From assembly GCA_002315155.1 (NCBI GenBank), contig DCFY01000003.1, forward strand, positions 4,235 through 10,338: DNA of 6,104 nucleotides. The letters are read 5' to 3'. Source of the stretch: Megamonas sp. UBA1792. Lineage in GTDB: Bacteria; Bacillota_C; Negativicutes; Selenomonadales; Selenomonadaceae. Below, in pieces: positions 1 to 5,778 of the stretch. The notes under the pieces are model-generated. The model was not told the DNA's origin. It made no database searches and saw nothing but the letters and a program-made list of their open reading frames with translations. Both the position numbers and the translations under genes were made by a program. Each line of letters starts with the position of its first letter. The first letter of the stretch is position 1.

Positions 1-381
1 AACATCCCCGAGGCTGAGGCTATGACAAATACCGTAATAAAGACAAAAGACGATAGTCTGTGTGCGGCTCGTCAAATTGCTTCCGGTCTGAACAGTGGTA
101 TCCTCATCAAAGGGGGGCATTTCACCGATACAGCTGATGATTTGCTTTTTTGGCAAAATGAGGTCCACTGGTTTAAAGGCGAAAAAATAGCAAATCCAAA
201 TACACACGGTACCGGCTGTACTCTCTCCTCTGCCATAGCCTGCAATCTTGCTGACGGCCATCCCCTTCCCATCGCCGTCAAAAATGCAAAAGACTATATT
301 ACCGGTGCTCTCAAAGCCGGGCTGAATCTCGGAAAAGGCAGCGGTCCTCTTAATCACATGTATCGAATAAAGCCGCAGTAA
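1..381 (+). CDS. thiD: Hydroxymethylpyrimidine/phosphomethylpyrimidine kinase, C-terminal part (5' truncated)
   Basis: ThiD phosphorylates hydroxymethylpyrimidine and its monophosphate to give HMP-PP, the pyrimidine half of thiamin, in the cytoplasm. The reading frame is open from base 1, so the gene starts outside the window and the ATG at 22 is an internal Met; 126 residues are visible, roughly the last half of a usual 260-270 residue protein. Ribokinase-fold/ThiD hallmarks seen in order: NIPEAEA at visible residues 1-7 (the usual 'PN.PEAE' motif), LIKGGH at about 35-40, and THGTGCTLSSAIA at about 68-80, which holds the anion hole and the conserved Cys of GTGCT, followed by the family-typical GSGPLNH near the end. 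The protein ends in TAA at 379-381 and runs into a terminator. A pyridoxal kinase of the same fold is less likely because of the GTGCT/GPLNH pattern. Upstream partners are outside the window. Confidence 0.93.
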   Translation, partial: NIPEAEAMTNTVIKTKDDSLCAARQIASGLNSGILIKGGHFTDTADDLLFWQNEVHWFKGEKIANPNTHGTGCTLSSAIACNLADGHPLPIAVKNAKDYITGALKAGLNLGKGSGPLNHMYRIKPQ

Positions 382-411
382 AAAACACATGCATATTCTG
401 TTTCATAAACA

Positions 412-451
412 AAAAATTCTCTGGAACATATAATTGTTCCAGAGAATTTTT
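412..451. terminator. Bidirectional intrinsic terminator between thiD and the efflux operon
   Basis: A perfect 17-bp inverted repeat (412-428 with 435-451) encloses a 6-base loop, TATAAT. The + strand continues into a T-rich run (451-480); the - strand copy continues into six T (positions 416-411). It lies about 30 bases after the thiD stop and 18 bases after the permease stop, so it can end both converging transcripts. The stem base is A/T only and the core is CTCTGGAACA paired with TGTTCCAGAG. Confidence 0.85.
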
Positions 452-469
452 CTATTATTTTATTCTTTT

Positions 470-3400
470 TTATTCTTTTTTAACCTTGAAGCATGCCGCG
501 TACATCGTTGGCAGTACAAGCAAAGTAAGGATTGTTGCAACAAACAGCCCACTGGCGATAGCAACAGCCATCGGTCCCCAGAATGTGTTGCTCACAAGCG
601 GCATCATGCCAAGAATTGCCGCTGCTGCTGTAAGCATAATCGGACGAAATCGCAGAACAGCCGAATCAATGATCGCGTCCCACTGTGTCTCACCATCGGC
701 AAGATGCTTTTGTATCTGATCAATGAGAATGACTGAATTGCGGAGAATCATGCCGCTGAGGGCAAGTATACCCAGCTCTGCGACAAAGCCCATCGCCTGA
801 TTCGTCAACAGCATGCCAAAACTTACACCAATAAGTCCAAGCGGGGCTGTCATAAGTGTCAGGAACATAAGCTTTGCACTTCTGAGCTGAAATATAAGCA
901 GCGTCATAATAATAAAAAGCATAACCGGAATCGGCACCATAAGATATTTTGCCGAGTCCTGACTATCAGAAAGTGCCCCTCCGGCCTTAATACTATAGCC
1001 AAGCGGCAGCGCATCACGGATATCCTTTGTTGCATCATACGCTTTCTGCGTCTCATCGTTGGCTGTGCCTTCTTCAATATTCGCCTGTACTGTAATCGTC
1101 GGTTTAAGATCACGGCGCCAAATAAGACCATCTTCGGCATCATAGCTGATTTTAGCGATCTGATCAAGCGGCACATAACCAGCCGAGCCGAGATAAATAG
1201 GCGTGTCCTTAATCTTTGAAAGATCTGATCGATTTTCGTCTTGCAGCTTCAGCATGATATCCACCGTGCGGTCGCCTTCATAGTATTGGGCCACAGATGC
1301 TCCCGACAATTCTGTATAGAGGGTCTGTGCCAGCGTCTGCCCCGTAATTCCAAGCGCACGCAGCTTGTCCTGGTCAAGAGCAAGATGCATGACCGGTGTC
1401 TTTTCATTCCAGTCAAGATTAATTTGTTTATTATTCGGATTTTCATGAAGCCGCGTTGCAATTTCATTTGCTATTCCGCGGACCTTATCATGATCATAGC
1501 CGGACACTCGCAGCATGATCGGATAAGCCGCTGGTGGTCCTGTCTGAATAAACTTTATATTGCTGCGAACATTTGGATAGTTATCATCCAGTTCCTGCTG
1601 AATTTTTTCTGTAAGTGCTTTGCGCGCATCAACATCCTTCGCCACAACAATAAACTGAACATAATTCTTCGCCGGCAGAACAGGGTCCGTCGTCAAAACA
1701 AAGCGCGGTGCACCCTCCCCAACATAGTAAGAATAATTATCCATATTACTTGCTTCCGTATCAAGAAAAGATGAAAAATGTGTTGCTTCTGTCTCCGTTG
1801 CCTTGAGCGAAGAACCTTCCGGCAGTGTCATTTCAACGATAATTTCCGGCCGTAACGACGGTGGAAAAAACTCCTGCCTGATAAACTTCATCATAAATAG
1901 TGCTGCAATAAATACAGTCACCGTCGAACCGATGATAACCGCCTTATGTTCCAGACACCAAACAAGCACCTTCCGAAAGAGCTTATAGAAACGGCTCTGG
2001 TATGGATCAATTTTACCAGATTCATTCGTTTTAACTTTTACTTTGATAAGACTATAGCCAAAAAGCGGTGCAACCATTACGGATACAATCCAGGATATAA
2101 GGAGTGCACAGGCAATAACTGGAAAGAGTGCATTGCAGAACTCGGCTGCCATCCCTTTTGCAAAAGCAACCGGAATAAATCCCGCACACGTGATAAGCGT
2201 ACCTGTAAGCATCGGTTTTGCCGTTGCCCGAAACGCATAACAGGCTGCATCGAAGCGGCCAAGCCCGGATTCCAATTTTACACTCATCATTTCCACGGCA
2301 ATAATCGCATCATCGACAAGGAGTCCCAGCGAGATGATAAGTGCCCCCAGCGATACTTTTTGCAAATTAATACCGAGGATTTCCATCGCACAAAATACGC
2401 CCGCAATAACAAGCGGAATACAGCCTGCTACGACAAGTCCCGTTCGCCAGCCAAGACTTAAAAAGCTCACGATAAGCACAATGATAATAGCTTCACGCAA
2501 TGTGTTAATGAAGTCACCAATAGATTTTTCAACAACCTGCGGCTGATCCGATACCTGATGAATTTCCAGCCCGACCGGCAGATCCTCTTCGATTTTTTTG
2601 ATCATTCCATCGAGATTTTGCCCCAGCGTCAGGATATTACCGCCTGCCTCCATGGATACAGCAATCCCAATTGCCGGCTCGCCTTCATAGTACATCTTCG
2701 GCTCTGATGGTTCTACATAGCGGCGTTCAACCTTTGCAATATCACCAAGACGGAAAACTTTGCCGTTTGCATTAATTGGCAGTTCCTTTATTGCATCGAT
2801 ATTATCGAACATCCCGGTAATGCGCATATAAACATTATCCGTATTCGTTTCTACCATGCCAGATGCTGTAATTTCATTCTGCGTCTTGATTGCATTTGAA
2901 ATAACCTGCGGGCTGATACCAAGCTCCGCCAGCTTACTGTTTTCGACTTCAATATAGACCTTTTCCGGCTGCTCCCCAATGAGCTCAACTTTACTGACAC
3001 TGCCAATGCTCAGCAGCAGACGACGTATTTTTTCTGCACGTTCCCGCATCTGCTCATAGGAATAGCCATCCCCCGTTACTGCATAAATTGATCCATAAAC
3101 ATCATCGAAACGATCATTAAAATAAGGACCGTAGATGCCATCCGGCAAATCCTGCTTTACATCATTAACAAGATTTCTTACCTCCTGCCACGTTGTCCGT
3201 ATCTTTGCGCTATCGACATCCTGACTCAGTGATACATAGATCACGGATGATCCAGCACGCGAATAGCTCTTAACGTAATCAAGGCCCGGTGTGTCCTGCA
3301 GCTTCTTCTCAAGCTTATCTGTTACCTGCTCCTCAATCTGCTGTGCAGTTGCCCCCGGCCACGATACACTTACTATCATTTGCCGAATCGTAAAATCCGG

Positions 3401-3514
3401 GTCTTCCATACGACCGAGTTTAATATAAGAAAATATCCCGCCAATGATAACGGCAATGATAAAATACCAAACAATTACCTTGTTTTTTAATGCGAGTTCC
3501 GTCAGGTTTCTCAT
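470..3514 (-). CDS. RND-family efflux permease (AcrB/HAE1-like)
   Basis: Inner-membrane proton-driven pump of the resistance-nodulation-division superfamily, expected to act as a trimer with the adaptor encoded just upstream and an outer-membrane channel. The 1014 residues are slightly shorter than AcrB (1049) and match the shorter HAE1-like class. Architecture: TM1 about 13-33; large periplasmic loop about 34-337; TM2-TM6 about 338-490; TM7 about 525-543; second periplasmic loop about 545-855; TM8-TM12 about 856-1008. Proton-relay residues: Asp401-Asp402 in GLLVDDAI (TM4), Arg925 in GMILRNSV where AcrB has Lys940, and RFRPIMLT in TM11 giving Arg955 and Thr962 as counterparts of AcrB Arg971 and Thr978. 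This Asp-Asp pair and the sequence style favour an organic substrate (drugs, bile acids, detergents) over the metal-exporting CzcA type, but the substrate cannot be read from the sequence. The ATG overlaps the adaptor stop (ATGA, 3511-3514), and GGGTGA at 3521-3526 is a good ribosome binding site 6 bases upstream. Last gene of the operon. Confidence 0.95.
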   Translation of the reverse strand: MRNLTELALKNKVIVWYFIIAVIIGGIFSYIKLGRMEDPDFTIRQMIVSVSWPGATAQQIEEQVTDKLEKKLQDTPGLDYVKSYSRAGSSVIYVSLSQDVDSAKIRTTWQEVRNLVNDVKQDLPDGIYGPYFNDRFDDVYGSIYAVTGDGYSYEQMRERAEKIRRLLLSIGSVSKVELIGEQPEKVYIEVENSKLAELGISPQVISNAIKTQNEITASGMVETNTDNVYMRITGMFDNIDAIKELPINANGKVFRLGDIAKVERRYVEPSEPKMYYEGEPAIGIAVSMEAGGNILTLGQNLDGMIKKIEEDLPVGLEIHQVSDQPQVVEKSIGDFINTLREAIIIVLIVSFLSLGWRTGLVVAGCIPLVIAGVFCAMEILGINLQKVSLGALIISLGLLVDDAIIAVEMMSVKLESGLGRFDAACYAFRATAKPMLTGTLITCAGFIPVAFAKGMAAEFCNALFPVIACALLISWIVSVMVAPLFGYSLIKVKVKTNESGKIDPYQSRFYKLFRKVLVWCLEHKAVIIGSTVTVFIAALFMMKFIRQEFFPPSLRPEIIVEMTLPEGSSLKATETEATHFSSFLDTEASNMDNYSYYVGEGAPRFVLTTDPVLPAKNYVQFIVVAKDVDARKALTEKIQQELDDNYPNVRSNIKFIQTGPPAAYPIMLRVSGYDHDKVRGIANEIATRLHENPNNKQINLDWNEKTPVMHLALDQDKLRALGITGQTLAQTLYTELSGASVAQYYEGDRTVDIMLKLQDENRSDLSKIKDTPIYLGSAGYVPLDQIAKISYDAEDGLIWRRDLKPTITVQANIEEGTANDETQKAYDATKDIRDALPLGYSIKAGGALSDSQDSAKYLMVPIPVMLFIIMTLLIFQLRSAKLMFLTLMTAPLGLIGVSFGMLLTNQAMGFVAELGILALSGMILRNSVILIDQIQKHLADGETQWDAIIDSAVLRFRPIMLTAAAAILGMMPLVSNTFWGPMAVAIASGLFVATILTLLVLPTMYAACFKVKKE

Positions 3515-4605
3515 GCATCTTCACCCGCCGTTAAGCGCACTTTTTCTCCATTGTAAAGCCTGTGCACACCTGCAGTCACAACGATATCGCCATTTGCAAG
3601 CCCTGTTGCCTTGACCTCATTATCACCAAAGGATTCTACCTTGATCGTCTTAAGTGATACCGTCATATCTTCACCAACAACCCAAACCTGGGGGGTATCA
3701 CCGGTCTGATAAATTGCCGACAGTGGCAGCAGCACAGTATCCGGTGCCAGTTTCTTATCCGATGCCGAGCAGATAACACTCGCCGTCATTCCCAGCCGGA
3801 CATCAGCGGGCGGCTGTGGCAATGAGATACGCACTTTATAGGTCCGGGCCGTCTTGTCCGCCATAGGTGCAACCTCGCGCACAACTCCATCAATACGACT
3901 GTTTCCAAGTGCCCAGAACGACACCGCCACCGTTTTACCAATAGTCATATCCTGTACCCGGTTTTCCGGGATATCGATCTCCACTTCCAACTCATCTGAG
4001 TGAACCAGCGTAAGCACTGTCTGACCAGCAGCTACAACCTGTCCAACCTCACCATTTACAGCAGAAATAACGCCGTCGCCATCGGCCGTAAGGTTTGTAT
4101 ATTCCAGAGAATTATGTCCCTGCACAGATTGCGCAAGTGCCTGCTGGTATGACGCAAACGCCGCATCATACGATGTTTGATACTGATCAAGCGTTGCTGC
4201 CGGAATAGCCTCCTGCGCGTAAAGCTGACTGTAACGATTCAGATTTGCCTGTGCCAGTGACATTTGTGCTCTTGCTTCCTCAACCTGCGCATCACTCTTG
4301 TTTACCGTCTGCACAACATCTTTTGCATCAACAATCATAAGTGTATCACCGGCCTGCACGCGATCACCAAGCTGCACATTTCTCGACAGAATTTTACCAC
4401 CAACCTGAAAGGATAGATTACTTTCATAGCGTCCATGTACCGATCCTGCATACGTCGACAAATCACCGTTATCACCGAGCGATATCGTCTGTGACTTTAC
4501 CATCGGTGCCTTTGTTTCTTTCTCTGCCTGTTTGCCACAGCCCGTTACTGCAAGCATACATAGGATCATAAAAATACATACTATATTATACTTTCCATCT
4601 CTCAT
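3511..4605 (-). CDS. Periplasmic adaptor (membrane fusion) lipoprotein, HlyD/AcrA family
   Basis: Bridges the RND permease to an outer-membrane channel. The 364 residues begin with a lipoprotein signal: basic Met-Arg-Asp-Gly-Lys, a hydrophobic stretch (8-20) and the lipobox V-T-G-C with Cys23 as the likely lipidated residue; residue +2 is Gly, so no Asp retention signal. Then: first half of the lipoyl-like domain at about 64-96 (FQVGGKI...GDRVQAGDTL), an alpha-helical hairpin rich in Ala/Gln at about 97-165, second lipoyl half at about 172-201 (DGVISAVNGEVGQVVAAGQ), a beta-barrel domain at about 205-280, and a membrane-proximal domain to the C-terminus. The short hairpin is AcrA-like. The start is supported by GGGGGAG at 4613-4619, 7 bases before the ATG. 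ATGA overlaps join it to the regulator before it and the permease after it, so all three should be co-translated. The MFP family is certain; the partner outer-membrane protein is not in the window. Confidence 0.94.
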   Translation of the reverse strand: MRDGKYNIVCIFMILCMLAVTGCGKQAEKETKAPMVKSQTISLGDNGDLSTYAGSVHGRYESNLSFQVGGKILSRNVQLGDRVQAGDTLMIVDAKDVVQTVNKSDAQVEEARAQMSLAQANLNRYSQLYAQEAIPAATLDQYQTSYDAAFASYQQALAQSVQGHNSLEYTNLTADGDGVISAVNGEVGQVVAAGQTVLTLVHSDELEVEIDIPENRVQDMTIGKTVAVSFWALGNSRIDGVVREVAPMADKTARTYKVRISLPQPPADVRLGMTASVICSASDKKLAPDTVLLPLSAIYQTGDTPQVWVVGEDMTVSLKTIKVESFGDNEVKATGLANGDIVVTAGVHRLYNGEKVRLTAGEDA

Positions 4606-5069
4606 GTAAAAACTCCCCCATTTTTTTCTGATACGATCTTTTGCACGTCGGCATCACCGGCACGCTGGGCCAACTCCTGAAATCCTTTAAGCAGGCCGTC
4701 AATAAGTTCATTTTCTACCCCGCCGCTCAGATATAGAATCCAGCGGTCAAGAACCTCTTGCAGAAACCCTTCCTGCTCCTGAGCAAAAACTGTCGTATAA
4801 ATACGCTTTACTCGCTTATCCTGTTTCCCCTGTATTCGATGCACAAAACCACGTACCTCCAACGACTTGATCGTTCGAGCCACAACGGCCTTGTCGACAT
4901 ACATAAGACTTGCCATATCCTCCTGGCTAATGCCTTCATTTTCATAGAGTTTCAGTAACAAAACATATTCCGAAAAAGTGAGCTGCAACTTTTCACAAGC
5001 CTGCACAATATATGCCTGTGAACGACGATGCAGGATGCCAAAGCACCGCGCCGCATTTCTATAATCCAT
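4602..5069 (-). CDS. MarR-family transcriptional regulator of the efflux operon
   Basis: A 155-residue winged helix-turn-helix protein, the usual MarR length. From the ATG at 5069: N-terminal dimerisation helices (about 1-30), LTFSEYVLLLKLYENEGISQEDMASLM as the helix preceding and first helix of the HTH (30-56), recognition helix VDKAVVARTIKSLEVRGFV (58-76), then the wing with the family Asp-x-Arg-type stretch QDKRVKRIYTT (83-93), then C-terminal dimer helices. The frame stays open up to a TTG at 5141, but that TTG lies in the promoter -35 box, so I choose 5069, which has GAAGGGA at 5074-5080 as ribosome binding site. MarR proteins usually bind a palindrome as a dimer and release DNA when a small phenolic or lipophilic ligand (or oxidant) binds; a fitting palindrome covers its own start site. 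Two Cys residues (9 and 25) lie in the N-terminal region; a redox role cannot be concluded. First gene of the operon, overlapping the adaptor gene by 4 bases. Confidence 0.92.
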   Translation of the reverse strand: MDYRNAARCFGILHRRSQAYIVQACEKLQLTFSEYVLLLKLYENEGISQEDMASLMYVDKAVVARTIKSLEVRGFVHRIQGKQDKRVKRIYTTVFAQEQEGFLQEVLDRWILYLSGGVENELIDGLLKGFQELAQRAGDADVQKIVSEKNGGVFT

Positions 5070-5094
5070 GCAATCCCTTCTTTTTAAAAAACTA

Positions 5095-5109
5095 GTTGAT
5101 TCAATCAAC
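5095..5109. promoter_or_regulatory. MarR-type operator palindrome at the transcription start
   Basis: GTTGATT-C-AATCAAC has two perfect 7-base arms around one central base. It sits directly downstream of the -10 box and covers the expected start site near 5106, the position where a bound dimer would block RNA polymerase. Size and symmetry fit MarR-family operators; assigning it to the adjacent regulator is inference from position. Confidence 0.7.
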
Positions 5110-5112
5110 CTT

Positions 5113-5141
5113 ATTGTATCAAAAAAAATTGAATATATCAA
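5113..5141 (-). promoter_or_regulatory. Sigma-70-type promoter of the marR-adaptor-permease operon
   Basis: On the - strand TTGATA (5136-5141, five of six consensus bases) is separated by exactly 17 bases from TACAAT (5113-5118, five of six). The spacer includes a run of eight T. Expected transcript start is near 5106, giving a leader of about 37 bases before the ATG at 5069. It is the only good promoter I see for the three-gene operon. Confidence 0.75.
5129..5141. promoter_or_regulatory. Possible second MarR-type operator over the -35 box
   Basis: TTGAATATATCAA agrees with the core of the main palindrome (TTGATTCAATCAA) at 10 of 13 positions and has TTGA/TCAA outer arms. It overlaps the -35 hexamer, and its centre is 33 bases, close to three helical turns, from the centre of the first operator. 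The region is AT-rich, so chance similarity is possible. Confidence 0.4.
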
Positions 5142-5171
5142 ATACTTTACCAGAAAACATTTTTATTTCAT

Positions 5172-5226
5172 AATAATAAGCACCTATAAAAATGTGTTTT
5201 ACACAATTCCATAAGTGCTTATTATT
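5172..5226 (-). terminator. Long stem-loop after the HutP-like gene; candidate terminator or 3' structure
   Basis: Bases 5172-5197 and 5201-5226 face each other around a three-base loop. As DNA, 22 of 26 positions pair, including 12 perfect outer pairs (AATAATAAGCAC). In - strand RNA three of the four mismatches become G-U pairs (5184/5214, 5188/5210, 5189/5209), leaving one U-U mismatch. This bias points to a - strand transcript, i.e. the HutP-like gene's 3' end. The 3' arm ends in UUAUUAUU but no clean U-tract follows, so termination is likely rather than certain. It would insulate the efflux promoter at 5141 from upstream transcription. Confidence 0.55.
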
Positions 5227-5227
5227 T

Positions 5228-5254
5228 AAACGATTCGGTAATTTCAAATCGTTT
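5228..5254. repeat. Second stem-loop in the intergenic region (possible terminator)
   Basis: AAACGATT (5228-5235) pairs with AATCGTTT (5247-5254). In - strand RNA one G-U and one G-C pair extend the stem to 10 pairs with a 7-base loop. It lies 18 bases past the HutP-like stop. On the + strand it is followed by a seven-T run (5256-5262), the classic terminator order for rightward transcription, although no gene on that strand is known here. On the - strand it is preceded by an A-rich run and followed by no U-tract. Confidence 0.45.
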
Positions 5255-5272
5255 CTTTTTTTATTGTTTTAT

Positions 5273-5710
5273 TCAGTCTTCTCTTACAATCCTGTGCGCC
5301 AGACCAACGGCTAATTCGTTAAGATTCAACACACCAACGCCCATATAAATGGCAACACAAAGGTGCTCATGATAACGCGCAATACCAATCTTACCGCCAA
5401 CATTAAATCCAACGGCCTTGTTTTTCACCTGCTCGATTGCCCCGCTTGCTGCCCCCGCAACCGGTCCTGCACCCGTTGAACTGTTCGGTACAATACCTTC
5501 ACGCTGCGCAGCTACAACAGCCCTCTCAACAATTTTTACAATGGAGTTTACGAACTCACCGCCAAAATCCACCCCCGTTGCCTGAATACCTTCCGCTGTC
5601 AGATACTTCTTCACTTCATTTTCTTCCTCACGGCTTGCTGTAACAGCGACTTTAAGTGCCGCGCGTCCTACATCGATACTGCCAAACTTTGGTTTTTCCA
5701 TACTTCCCAT
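5273..5710 (-). CDS. HutP-family protein (RNA-binding antiterminator-like), stand-alone
   Basis: A 145-residue protein close in length to Bacillus subtilis HutP (148), which binds L-histidine and Mg2+ and then NAG-triplet RNA to prevent termination in the histidine-utilisation operon. I recognise the family from the order SREEENEVKKYL (26-37), the segment around VDFGGEFVNSIVKIVERAVVAA (47-68), the Gly/Ala-rich stretch AGPVAGAASGAI (81-92), GFNVGGKIGIAR (101-112) and a C-terminal MGVGVLNLNELAVGLAHRI (123-141), the last matching the Gly-rich end of HutP. The B. subtilis metal ligands His73 and His77 fall, by my hand alignment, on Gly in the Gly/Ala stretch, and the His138 region reads VLNLNE; only His114, His116 and His139 are present. 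No hut genes are nearby, so a histidine role is not supported. Start at 5710 is chosen for the AGAGG ribosome site about 11 bases upstream; Met4 (5701) is possible. Target RNA and ligand unknown. Confidence 0.72.
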   Translation of the reverse strand: MGSMEKPKFGSIDVGRAALKVAVTASREEENEVKKYLTAEGIQATGVDFGGEFVNSIVKIVERAVVAAQREGIVPNSSTGAGPVAGAASGAIEQVKNKAVGFNVGGKIGIARYHEHLCVAIYMGVGVLNLNELAVGLAHRIVRED

Positions 5711-5740
5711 AAATCTATCAGCCTCTTTTCCACTTGTAAA

Positions 5741-5768
5741 AACAACCGCACAAAAGTGTGCGGCTGTT
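5741..5768 (-). terminator. Intrinsic terminator between the symporter and HutP-like genes
   Basis: Arms 5741-5752 and 5757-5768 form a 12-bp stem with a 4-base loop; the one C/A mismatch in the + strand becomes a G-U pair in - strand RNA. The core GCCGCACA is GC-rich, and the - strand continues with a T-rich tract (GTTTTTAC). It starts 10 bases after the symporter stop. The + strand side is also T-rich (TTTTACTTTT), so it may work both ways. Confidence 0.75.
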
Positions 5769-5778
5769 GCTTTTACTT

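Noticed and set aside
72..281. 69-codon open frame on the - strand inside thiD
   Set aside because: Antisense shadow of a well-recognised thiD reading frame.
461..480. Tandem repeat of TATTCTTTTT
   Set aside because: Explained by the T-rich terminator tail merging with the Lys-Lys-Glu-stop codons of the permease; two copies only.
434..736. 100-codon open frame on the + strand starting with a hydrophobic stretch
   Set aside because: The start lies inside the terminator and the rest is antisense to the permease 3' end; the hydrophobic run comes from the T-rich terminator tail.
1241..1774. 177-codon open frame on the + strand
   Set aside because: Lies wholly antisense to the RND permease, rich in Cys/Arg/Ile with no recognisable domain and no ribosome site context; a shadow of the permease codons.
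1946..2461. 171-codon open frame on the + strand
   Set aside because: Also antisense to the permease; composition (many Cys, His, Lys, Asn) is typical of a complement-strand shadow.
5070..5141. N-terminal extension of the MarR gene up to a TTG at 5141 (24 extra residues)
   Set aside because: The TTG is part of the -35 box, the extension would span the -10 box and operator, and the ATG at 5069 has a good ribosome site and gives a normal MarR length.
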